Positions 1 through 11,230 of a stretch of DNA of 64,000 nucleotides are shown here, piece by piece (the stretch's first letter is position 1; every line of letters starts with the position of its first letter). The stretch covers positions 94,268,371 through 94,332,370 of the forward strand of contig RSEF01000002.1 in assembly GCA_003993805.1 (NCBI GenBank), written 5' to 3'. Below the pieces are notes generated by a model, which saw only the letters and a program-made list of their open reading frames with translations, searched no databases and had not been told where the DNA came from. A program made the translations under genes and the position numbers. The DNA comes from Himantopus leucocephalus (Eukaryota; Chordata; Aves; Charadriiformes; Recurvirostridae).

Positions 1-3000
1 CTCATCCCCTACCCAAACAGACACGGTCCCTGTTCCTACATGCAGCAGGTGGTTTTTCAGTGTTTCTAGATGAAGGTTTACACTAAATTAAAGAGATGGG
101 GAACCTGCGTGTCATCTGAAGGGCAATACTCCTGTGGGTGCTGAGGACAACATCAAGGTGGCCCAGGCGACCCGATCTGGTGGTGCTTTCTGGCTGTGAA
201 GGGTAACGGTGAAGGGGAAGAGAGTGACGGGGTGCTTTCAGGATGACTTATTTCCAGAGAAGGATGGCAGACAGGGAATTTGGAGGAAAAGAAGTGGATA
301 TTAGTAAACAAGAGCAGAAATGGTGGTCAACAGCCCTGATGTTTTTAAATACATTTCAAATTTTAGAAAAACAACAGCATTTGAACTGCAAAATCATTAC
401 GGACAGCTGGAGAGATCAGTCATGTGGACAATCAAGTCCGCAAGTCACCAGCAAAGAGCATGCAGAAGACATTCAAGCCTACCTATGAGCCCTGCCAGGA
501 TACAGAGCATGCTTCCCCACGCTGGCATGGCTGTTACTTTCCAGGGACGGGACCCAAGCCGCTGCACTCATTTCCTCAGCAGTTATTTTCTTGGAACTCA
601 GCAGAGTATTCCTTCCTTGTTTTTTTTTTTTCCTCCCTGACAGAAAAGCATGTGATGTTATTTAATGTAACGAGCCAAATTTCCCATCATTTTAATTTCT
701 TTCAAGGAGAGCCACCCCACACAGCAACACACAATGCTACACAATAGCGTGCCAAAGGGTTTAAGCAGGGAGCGTGGAACTCTTTAAAAAGGGTCTAAAA
801 GGGTGGCATGTAATGCACTTTTTTTTCCATCATTTTCTTTTATTTCCCCCTCTCTGCAAGGCTTCCAGTCAAGTGACATTTTGTTTGATATTCACATCAT
901 TTCCCAATTACAGTTCTACAATTCTTGTGAACAGCTGAATAATTCCTGGCATGGCTTTGTTACGGCTCATTTCACTGCATTAGCTTCCACTACCTCTCCT
1001 CTTTAGAGGCTGAACCTGGTGATGTAGTTCAAATCTCCCTCTCTCTCTCACATCCCTCCCTCTCCACTTACACTTTTACCAAAAACTTTCACATCTCAAC
1101 TGCCATTTTGCGACATTTCTGTTAAGATCTGGTTTAGTATAATTGTCCCAGCGTACGATAGTTAAAAGAAAGGCTCAAATGCATCCTAGTGATAGAATTA
1201 CCCCAGCAGCTCAGCGCTACTTACCTGAGGCACTCCTGATCAGGCAGAGGACTTAAAATGAGAAGGATCAAGAGCAATAACACGACTCTTATGTTCAAGA
1301 CTCTCCAGCACACTTTCACAGTTGATGGAGAGCAGTGAATTTGAGTTAGGACATTCAGAAGCAATAAAAAAAAAAAAAAAAAAGGAGAAATCTATTTTTT
1401 ATGCCTTTGAAAAGATGGCTGCTCGTTGAACATCTCTCCTGCAAATATTTGTACTCACTGTCAACTTTATAGATATAACACAGACCATTGAATGCCACTG
1501 ACAGTCCTCTCTCAGGTGAGACTATTCACACGGGGAAGTTTGTTTTTTTTCCCCAGGCAGAGCAATATAGAGTTTGTTGGCCCAGAGACCATCCCAAATG
1601 AATGCTGCAGTCCTGGCTCTGGCTTATCAATCTGTTTTTTCTCCCCTCCTTCCCTGCAAATAAAAATAGCCTGAAGACATGAGCTGCGCAAAGGCAGACT
1701 GGAATACGACACACTTATGGAGAAGCTCGTGATCGTTAATGAGTTCACTAGCAATTATACCCACCGAACACACATTTTTGTGGTAGCCAGCCACAAGTCT
1801 GAAGGTTTTTTCCATCACACATGAAGAGAAATTTTGCGTGCCGTGATACCATCAACACTCAGTGGGGCTGGAGAGGAGCTTCCCGAAGCACCTGGGGTTT
1901 ATTTAAGATAGCTTAACACCTAGAAAGGGACCAAGGAAGCAGAAATAGATATCACTTCTTCATATAGTCCCTCCACCTTCTCTCATTAAAAAGGGACACT
2001 GAAAAAGAGCCTCCCAGGGTGCTGTTCCTCATGGTCTCACTTCTGCAGACCTTTGAAGACCGGCTGCAGTCAAGTCCCCACTGACATCCAAAAAGCAGTA
2101 ACACACATGTTAACAAGAGCAGAAACTGGAGTCCTAGTGCAGAGCACGCAGGACAATTTTCAGCTACCTCGTTGTTATTTCATACCTCCAGATTCAAGCC
2201 TGTTCCCCAGCTCATCCGTGCAGCCTGCAGCAGCGTGAAGGCTCACGCTTTGTCCCCCTTCTTTGTGTGGCCATGTGAACTGCTTGTGGATACAGATATT
2301 TGCTGAGAAGCAGAGCACAGGTCAGGAGATCACTGGGGTTAAGTGAGCTAAGCCGGGCAACCCTGCACTTGGATGAGTTGGTTTTTTTCCTGAGATTGTG
2401 GGTAGAGATTGTGCTGCCACCCAGGCCCAGTAGGAGAGGCACCAGGTTGGGAAGTTGGGAGCCCCCAGCTGCCATCTTCGCTACTCCGTTGCTGCTATAC
2501 AAGGATGAGCATTGCAATGATCCTGCACAAACAGGATCCTACATCTGCAAGCTGGTCTCAGCACTGAGGTTAACACCGATTTTTCTCACCCTTCTTTCCC
2601 TCCCTACGCTCAGGGAATTAATTCCTCCACCCAGAACCCGTGTCCCAGCTCACTCCTAGGCTGAGAGGATCCTTCCTTCCCCAGCCCAAAAGCTGAGCAG
2701 AGTTTATCCTGAGGTCACCTTTGCAGCATGAGGCATATTTCTGAGAATGTTCCTGACCACGGAGTCCCCACCATGCTTTGCTTCTGCTGCACTGAGCCAA
2801 GAGCCTATAGATTTCCTGCTCTTAAAATACATTAACGTAATAAAAGTCAGAATTACGCAGCCTGGTATTTGTGATTTACAGCCCTAGGCCAAAGACAACA
2901 AGTAAGAAATAAGAACATCTTGTGGCAACTCAAACAACCCAAGTCTGTTATGCAGGGGCTGAACTTTTTACCTGCAACAGAGGAGAAGAGCTATTATGTC

Positions 3001-5989
3001 CATTACAGCCAAAACAAAAGTGACAGAGCAACATCTGCAAAACTTTTTTCTGCTTTTGGAGTGAATAGATCAACATTACTAATGACTGGCCTCGGCAGCT
3101 GTCCTGTCTAATTACCAGCTGCGCTCGGACATTATCATCTAATATTAATACCACTGGAAGCCCTTATTACATTCAGTTTATCATGATGTCATGTCTGGTT
3201 TCTTGTCTTTCTTCTCTAAGTCTGCATGGTTAACCTAAGCCAGTATCACTCCCTGCTTCCAGACTGAGCTGGAACTTTCAGAGCCTCTTTGCTGAGGATG
3301 GTTTTAAGAAAAGCATCACAGGGCAAGCGAGGCACTGTCTTTACAACTAGTTTTAGTCTGTCCGGAGTCTCTTTTCTTCTATATTCACATCAGTATTTAA
3401 TCTTTTTACATAAGCACAACCCCAGTGACCAGCTAATGAAGCTGTTTTAATTTTAATGTGTTTTGACTTGAAGAAAAGTGCTTTTATTGGCACTGACTGA
3501 AAGACTTAGATGAACAACTAGCAGCACTCCAGCACTGCACCTGTAGCACTTGAGAGGAGCAACCCAGACACAAGACCTTTGCCTTTCAAGCCTGTGTATC
3601 AGTGGCAGAGTCATGCTTTTCTATTAGCTTCAACAAGCAAAAAAAGTAAGAATTGTCTCTTTGCATTTAAATGAATGACCTTAACAATGTTCCTGAAAGG
3701 AGACAGAAGACCAGTCCAATTCAGGAGAAAACTTAGGCTAAGGATTGCACCATACTACGGTGTTTGAGGTTCTGCACTACCAAAGCACCAGGAAAAGGTG
3801 CGTTGAAGCGCTAACTCAGGGTCCTCATACTCTCCTGAGGGCAATGCAGGCTTTGAATGTCACACTGAGAACACGGAAAACCNGTGTTTGAGGTTCTGCA
3901 CTACCAAAGCACCAGGAAAAGGTGAGTTGAGGCGCTAACTCAGGGTCCTCATACTCTCCTGCGGGCAATGCAGGCTTTGAATGTCACACTGAGAACACGG
4001 AAAACCAAAATATTGTGCTAATCTTTAGGTCAAACATGTGACAGACAATAGGAGCTTGTTTTCTCTTGCTAGCTTGCTTCAGCAGCCAGATACCCGGAGG
4101 AAGGCACCTGCAGGGACGAGGGGGGAGTCAGATCTTGCCTTTGAGGCCGAGACATGTTTTGACTTCCTGTCAGTATCAGCTTCTAGGAAACGGGCCCTGT
4201 TTCCACAAAGGTGCATATAAACCGAGCATTTTCCATTTTCTTGTTGTTACTGTTTATGAGGGGTTTTTTTTTCCTCTCCTGCCAGACCGTTGGGGAGATG
4301 GGCCCCGCATCCCTTCAGCCTTGGCGCCTCATCCCCCCTTTGTCGTGCTGGCAGCAGATGCTGCAGCATCGCTTCAGATACCAGGTGCTTCCACCCCGGG
4401 GTTACAAACTGCATGACCCCGCTCTGTATAAAAGGGCCACATTAGTCACGGAAAGTGCTTCCAGGAAGGCTAATGACAGGAAATGGACCCAGGCGCTGAT
4501 GCTTTGCATATTAAGTGTCTCTTACTGCAAGGATCTTCCCTGCTCTTCAATTAAATAACATTCAGAGGAAGTGCTGGTCACAAACCTACTCCACCATCAT
4601 CCTTAATAGCTGGTAAAACACTTACTTTGACCCCTTGATGATGTTGCACAACCACAAAAGCAGTGGAAGAGTGGATGCTGTCATCAGGCGCAATAAGTCA
4701 GAAACAACTGTGCACACAAGCTTGAAGTTTTCTCATGGACATCTGCTTTGAGGTCCTTAGCATCCATGCATCCCTCCGATGCCCTCCATTATGGCCACCT
4801 GCAAGAAAACCAGCAGTTATTATAGTGAAGAGAAGCTAACTTGGGAGCCAAAATTATGGTTGATACTGCCAATATATACAGGTCTCCTCGTACTCCAGAG
4901 AAGGGCAGACTCAAGTCCTGAGCCGTCACACACAAATTTGGGCATAAGTCTAATATAAATGAAAACATTACCTTTTTAGCATATTGTTAAGCATAATAGC
5001 AAGCCTGAATCTGAATCAAGTTACCCCAGTCTTAAAAGGGAATAAGTTACAAGTGAATGTTGAAGGATCCTATACTGAGGAGCCTTCAAAATCACAAATA
5101 GAGTTACTGTATCTGGGATACAGATATGCATACACACAACGAGTAGCTGATCAACAACTGGAAGACCTTTTGCCAACTGTTCTCTTGCTGTAAGTTTTGA
5201 TTTTTTACTAGCATAGGAAGGGAAGGAAGAAATAATCTGATTTTTCAATTAATGCACATGTTTGCGGTTTTCCTTTTTCTCTTCAGAGCAAGTAGCAAGA
5301 AATAGGGTAATTACAGTTTTTAATATTTACACTATTTAGGTAGGGGTTTTTTTAAGTGGATGAGCAATATCAGAATATACATGCCACATGCAAGGAACAG
5401 CTGAGCACTAGGGTTACGTGAAGATCAAAGGACATATGTAGCTGGATGTGCTTCTAACTGTTTTTTGCTTGCACAGTAAGTACTAGGGTCTGTGTCTATA
5501 ATATAAACAATACAGAGCACGGGAATTATGGAAAGGAAAGTGGGGAAGACAAATAGAAATTGTTTGATATCAAACCTCACATTTGAGCTTTTCTTAGAAA
5601 ACGTAATAATCCTGCAGAAAACAGAAGGTAAGGGTTTTCATAACATTAAACACTATCTTCTGAAGTATGGTACCTAGAAAAAAAATCACTAGTGGCAAAA
5701 GAAAACCAAAACATGAAGCTTCTAGCAGCTGGGAAGTTCAAACAACTAAGTAAGGGTTTGAGTTGGACAAAACTCAAATGGACTTAAATAATACAAAGCT
5801 GCTGGGTCTCTAGCCAGTGCCTGGCAGTAGCACAGAGCTCCACCATTTCCCTGCATGTGTAACTGGACATTCCTGACTCGCCTGCTCCAGTTTCCTGCCT
5901 TGATTCCCTCGCTTTCTCTTGCTGGTTGGTGGTCTTCCACGCAGCTCTGAGAGGATAGCAAAAATGTTCTTAATGTCATCACCTTGTGC
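1..5989. other. Intergenic flank, no gene recognised
   Basis: Mixed-composition DNA with short chance open frames, a 19-nt A-run near 1366 and the single-N duplication at 3760-4006. I see no exon with splice sites, no RNA gene and no clear repeat family. Confidence 0.6.
3760..4006. repeat. Direct duplication, 2 x 123 bp around a single N
   Basis: Copy 1 is 3760-3882 and copy 2 is 3884-4006, with one N at 3883 between them. I count three mismatches and no indels. Likely two contig ends or haplotypes placed side by side by the assembler rather than a true tandem duplication. Confidence 0.9.
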
Positions 5990-5994
5990 TGGTT

Positions 5995-6326
5995 TTGGCT
6001 GGGATAGAGTTAATTTTCCTCATAGTAGCTAGAATGGAGCTGTGTTTTGGATTTGTGCTGAAAACAGCATTGATAACACAGGAATGTTTTTGTTATTGCT
6101 GAGCAGTGCTTACACAGAGTCAAGGCNNNNNNNNNNNNNNNNNNNNNNNNNNNNNNNNNNNNNNNNNNNNNNNNNNNNNNNNNNNNNNNNNNNNNNNNNN
6201 NNNNNNNNNNNNNNNNNNNNNNNNNNCCCACAAGTTTTCTCACTTTTACTCTTCTGATTCTCTCCCCCAAGAGGGGAGTGAGTGTCTGTGTGGTGCTTAG
6301 TTGCCAGCTGGGGTGAAACCACAGCA
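5995..6326 (+). mobile_element. Endogenous-retrovirus-type LTR with 5-bp TSD; middle lost in an assembly gap
   Basis: The element starts TGTGCTGGTTTTGGCTGGGA and ends ACCACAGCA, so it has the TG...CA ends of an LTR. It is flanked on both sides by the identical 5 bp CACCT (5990-5994 and 6327-6331), a target-site duplication. The two ends resemble a common avian LTR family I recognise but do not name with certainty. The 5-bp duplication fits ERVL-like elements best. A 100-N gap (6127-6226) replaces the middle, so it may be a solo LTR or may hide internal sequence. The visible parts encode no protein. Confidence 0.85.
6127..6226. other. Assembly gap, 100 N
   Basis: A run of exactly 100 N, the usual placeholder for a gap of unknown length. 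It lies inside the LTR, where repeats often break assemblies. Confidence 0.98.
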
Positions 6327-6331
6327 CACCT

Positions 6332-8219
6332 ACCTTTTGAAGTAGCTTCAGGAATTAAAAAATAAATAAATAAAATATTTGTCTTCTTCCAGTGAGTCAC
6401 GATTTTCTTTAAGTTTCTGAGTTCAGGAGAGCAGCTGTGATGCATGGTGAGGAAGTTTATTTCTTTTCTTCAGAGCAAGCAGGAGCCCTAAATATCTCTG
6501 CAATTACTTCAGACCCTATCACTGCTGTTTTACATTAATTTCAGTCCATCAGATCTTTTTCAGGTTCTTGTTGCTGGTGGGTGCATTTTCTCAGGACCCA
6601 CAAGCCCGCAACTTTTGAGAGAAACCTCGCAAAACTGTAGCACTCCTCGGCTGGCTGCTTGCTCCCTTGGGATGCACGTGTGTGCCTTGTGCCAACAAAG
6701 CTGTTCTCAGTCCACCTGTGAAGAGGAGTTGTTATTTTCTCATTTGAATGTTGAAGTGATATCAGGTGAGACAACAAAATATGCCAGATGGAGAGGTCAA
6801 GGCAGCACAGTCTCATTTACAGGACTCCAAACCACATCAGTTTTTTGTCTCCTTTCAGAGTACGAGTCCCAGCTGTGTCTCATTTGCTGGTGACAGAGGA
6901 TGCCAACAGTGAGAAGGGGGGGCAAGATGCCAGATGGGATCAGCCATTTCACCCCCCCCTCCCTGAATCCAGATGACTCTGACCAAGGCCAAGATGGACC
7001 CAGCAGGTCTCAGGTGGTGAGATATGAGCCTGGGGAGCAAATCGCTCCCTTCAAATCTGGGGCTCTCACTGACCTCCCTTCCCTGCCCCCCGAACCAGCG
7101 GGGCAAAGGAGGTACATCTCTGCCCGCCCCCCCCCCAGCATTGCAGGCATCTCTTCTGCCGCTATTCACAACGTCAGTCCCCCGTATAAGGCCACCGCAT
7201 GAAACACTAAATGAGACCATGAAAAGCAGTGTGCGTGCAGCACAGCTAAAGGTCACCGCTGCATGTGAACTCACTTTTAAAAATAATTAATTGAACAACA
7301 GTCTGACATTTACCCTGCAAAGGGATTTTTGAAAGTTTGCTTGCTGAAGCCTGATGTTCACAGGCTGCAATGTTTACTGCTGGGGGAGCAGAGGATCATT
7401 GTTATTCTAGAGCAAATAAAAGAAAATGGATCAAATTCAACTCTGAGTAAAGGAAAAAAACCCCAAACTATAGGCAAACCTCACACTGGATTCACTCAGC
7501 TTTGCTCTTTCTCCCTGCTTTGTTTGATGGGACCAGTGAATACCATTAAGACTGAACAAACATTTCCAATGCAAAAAGTAATTTCCACTTGCACGTAATG
7601 TCTTTCCTCAGGCTGAAGTTTCACACACCTTTTCCTACCTCAGAAATATTTTTATTAATGTTATTTGCAGGAATGAGAGTCTGAATAATGGTCAAGCAGT
7701 TTTTTTGAGGATATAGATGAAGCAGGAATAAAAGAAAGGAAATTGTGGTGTTCTCCCTACATCTTGTTTTTAACTGGTAGCTCAGTTGCAAGTATTTCAT
7801 CCCTCTGTTGCAGAGATGGGCCTGATCAGCATCAGTTGTAAGGGGCCAACAGCCTAAACCCATTCTTTTTACGCACTTGGCTTCTGCACACCCATGGCCC
7901 ATCAATTTCCTGCTGACTATAGGTGCCCCTTTAAGCCCTAGAAGGAACAGGCAACAGGCTCATTATCAATGACATTGAATACAGTGTTGCTCACCCATAA
8001 GCCCGTTCCACACAATGTTCATTAAGTATTTTGTCTCACAGGGAAGCTAAAATGTAAATTTTCATTGTGGACTCGGACCAGATTCTACTCCATTTTCAAA
8101 GCATCTGATATTCGAATGGAGTGCATATCAGAGCATCTCATCCTCTAACCAGCTTTCTGTCCATTAAAAAAAATATACTAAAAAAAAAAAAGAAACCAAA
8201 ACACTTTCCTCCAGTCCCA
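6332..8219. other. Intergenic flank, no gene recognised
   Basis: Contains G/C-rich patches (6915-7130) that give longer chance frames, including one of 139 codons on the minus strand, but no recognisable protein family, repeat or RNA. Confidence 0.6.
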
Positions 8220-8545
8220 CAGCTACTTAATTTCTTTAGTAGCCTCTGGTGTGGACCCTGGCCTAATGCTGTTTGGAAATCCACATACATCCTCTCTTCG
8301 GTGCCCTCCTTATGCACGTACTTAGTGACAGCACCACGGGACCCAGGAGGCGAGTCAGGTAGGGTTTCCCCTTTACAAAAGCTGTTCTGACTGCTTCTCA
8401 CAGGCTGAGTTTATATCTACTCGCCCAATGCTCTTAGGCCTTACTATCAGCGCTATCATCTTAGCCCTGCTGGGAGACAGACTCACTGCCCTGTGGTTCC
8501 CAGGATGCCCTCTAAAGCTGCATTTGTAAAGGGATTTTACAATAA
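8220..8545 (-). mobile_element. Old CR1-type LINE fragment (reverse-transcriptase region relic)
   Basis: The plus strand reads like the reverse complement of CR1 ORF2: a diverged stretch around a 'CAGCACCACGGGACCC' block, then CACTGCCCTGTGGTTCCCAGGA and AAAGGGATTTTAC. On the minus strand the frame is broken and only short peptide pieces remain. It is much more diverged than the other CR1 pieces, so the exact limits and subfamily are uncertain. Confidence 0.55.
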
Positions 8546-8957
8546 GGGATTTCAACTCTCCGTTAAAGAAACAAGCTTTTCATGTGCAATGATACTGATT
8601 TTAAGTTTGGACAATGACAATCTCAGTCTGGTGTCTGTATGTTCTTCTAGTCACAGCCAAGCCTTTGATTCTCAGTGTTATGGCAACTGCAAGCAAAAGC
8701 TTAATTCTTCTTTACGTATCATGTGTCTTGCCTAATCACCTGCTATTTGTTGAGTAACACGTAGTTTAAAGGGAATCTCATACATTAGCACGTTGTAGCA
8801 CCTGGCATTAGAATGCATACGTAGGGACAACACATACATCTCCCAAATCACAATACAAACCAAACATTTTTCTTTAAACACTATACATTTTCTAACATAT
8901 TTGCATAATTAGCTTTTGTATGATTTATCACTCAAAGCCCCATTACAATCTGCTTTC

Positions 8958-9330
8958 TGAATACACAATATACACAGCATCATACTGCAGACTGTGTGCA
9001 ACGTTAAGACACCCAAGGCAGACTTTCCAACTCTGCTGTTGTATAGGTACCAGGGAAAGTAACAAAGCCGGCCACTGTGTCAGAGCGGTCTCTGCAGTCA
9101 CATGAGACCAACTGGACAATTGACCACATTAGTTTACAGCTAGNTGAATACACAATATACACCGCATCATACTGCAGACTGTGTGCAACGTTAAGACACC
9201 CAAGCCAGACTTTCCAACTCTGCTGTTGTATAGGTACCAGGGAAAGTAACAAAGCTGGCCACTGTGTCAGAGCGGTCTCTGCAGTCACATGAGACCAACT
9301 GGACAATTGACCACATTAGTTTACAGCTAG
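8958..9330. repeat. Direct duplication, 2 x 186 bp around a single N
   Basis: Copy 1 is 8958-9143 and copy 2 is 9145-9330, with N at 9144. Both have the same length with three mismatches. The same pattern as at 3883 makes an assembly origin likely. Confidence 0.9.
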
Positions 9331-10159
9331 CTCTGAAATTAATGGTGCAGCCCTTATATTACAGCCTAGAAGGCCAAGCTGAAGAAGCAGATAGATTTGC
9401 AGATTTATTGCAAGTGCATTTAGGTCAATTATCTAAAAAAAAAAATCTTTTTAATTTCCTAAAGGTATGTTATGAAGCCAGTTAATCTTATCGCTGGCAG
9501 GCCAGATGTGGCCTGGGACCTCTTAAACACCTTGGCTTTGGATCCCAGCTCCCCTATCTACTGGCCAGAGTTATTTATGCTTGACCTCTGTGACAAATCC
9601 AGGTGCAGTACCCAGCCGCCAGGGCTGGGGTCCTTTACGGGGCCACTTGTTTCTCAAGCGCAGGTGGGGTAGATACACAGACATACGCAGCAAGTTTCTC
9701 AACATCCAGTACCAACATTTTGCAACTCCTTTATCTACACACTTCATCGGCAGAGTTCCTCCTGTTTACAAACTCTGATCAATCAAGTCAAGGCAAGTTT
9801 ACTGCTGTGTGTTCCTGACAGTGGGTTGTTCTGCTGGTGCCGTTTCGAATGCCAGCTGGCTGCGTTGACCGCATTTCAGCTCAGCAGAAAAAAACACAGA
9901 GCGATGCTGTTCCGGTGCTTGAAGGGGCTGCACAGATCTTTTCTAAGAGACAGCGTCCAGGCTCCCTGCAGATAACAGTGCTGACCACTGCAGCCGGGCA
10001 TCCGACGGGAAGTGGCACGTCCCTCCCTCTTCCCCTCAGCAGGGAGGATCTGGGGAATGCAACCAGAGCAGCTCTCCAAATGTGATGGTCCGTATCAAAG
10101 GTTACTAAAGAAACAGAGCTCACTCGCAATTAGCAAAACGGCTCTGGACTAAAATTAGA

Positions 10160-11230
10160 TTAAGAGATGGGAAGCAAACAGCAGGCCTTAGTGGTCAGTT
10201 TTGAAGAGAGGAGAGTCAGCAGAGAGGTCTCCCAGGAATCAGTGCTGGGACTGTTTCTAGCCAACATCTTTCTCAGAGATGGGAATGAACATTGAAACAG
10301 TCATGTTTTCGCATGATGCTGGGCTCTTTTTTTCTATGTTGATGGCAAAGAATTTCAGAAGTAGCTGAACAGAGCCGAGCAGGCAGAAAGGTGGCAGGTG
10401 AGCTTCAGTGTCGATGTAAGCAAGGAAATACACCTAGGGAAAAATAGCCTACCTGTGCCTACATGATGCGAAGCTTGGAAGAGGCAATTACAACTCAGAA
10501 AAGAGATCTTGGGGTGATCATTGGCCACTCTTGGAAATTTCTGGCTCAGTGTACAGGAGCAGATAAAGAGAAAACACCAGCGTGTGTTGGGCACCATGAG
10601 GAAGGGTAATGAGAACAAGAGAGAAAGGAACACTTTGCCACCATACAAGAAGCTGACTGCCTACATCTTGAAAATGGTGTGTGGCTTGGATCTCTGCATC
10701 TCAAGAGGGACACAGTGAAATTAAAGTACAGAGAAGAGTAACTAAAATGATTAAGGGGATGGTGCAGTTGCCCAACAAAAGACTGCAAGAGGCTATGACT
10801 CTTCAGTTTGCAAAGGACAAAGCTGAGGGATATCATACAACACAACATCAATATAATGACATAGTATCAAAGTTGGTGGCCATGCTGAGTGCCAAACTAT
10901 CGTTCACCAGTTCCTACTATGCAGGAACTCAAGAAAACTGGCTGGAAACCAGCTTAAAAAAAGTTAAAAGAAAACAATTATGTACATAGAAGGTAGTGAA
11001 CTTCTGGGACTTGCTGCCACAGGAGAGAGTGGATGTCGATAGTATCGGCGGGTTAAAAAAGGAATTAAACTAATTCACAGACAATATATAAATCNGTGTA
11101 CATAGAAGGTAGTGAACTGGGACTTGCTGCCACAGGAGAGAGTGGATGTCGATAGTATCAGCAGGTTAAAAAAGGAATTAAACTAATTCACAGACAATAT
11201 ATAAATCACTTCTGAAAGGACTCAGCAAAG
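10160..11230 (+). mobile_element. Diverged CR1-type LINE fragment, plus strand
   Basis: From about 10230 a frame reads like the CR1 reverse-transcriptase region after the catalytic motif (a degenerate SQESVLGLFLANIF). It continues through a degenerate LEEA...KRDLGVI block (10470-10520) and an RVTKMIKGM block (10730-10760). Near 11000-11060 it reaches FWDLLPQERVDVDSIGGLKK, the C-terminal portion of ORF2. Frameshifts and stops break it, so it is a relic. The last part (10981-11207) is present twice around a single N, which is probably an assembly effect. Confidence 0.75.
10981..11207. repeat. Direct duplication, about 113 bp, around a single N in CR1
   Basis: Copy 1 is 10981-11094 and copy 2 is 11097-11207, with N at 11095 and one unmatched base. 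Copy 2 lacks 3 bp (TTC) and has two substitutions. It duplicates the ORF2 tail of the old CR1 element. Confidence 0.9.

Noticed and set aside
4427..4434. TATAAAAG, possible TATA box
   Set aside because: No CpG-rich context, initiator or supported exon follows, so a chance match is more likely.
6855..7274. 139-codon minus-strand open frame
   Set aside because: Arises in a G/C-rich patch; no domain, no splice context and no resemblance to a known protein.
9004..9306. Open frame with two internal repeats, looking like a repeat protein
   Set aside because: The repetition comes from the single-N duplication at 9144, and the frame crosses the N.
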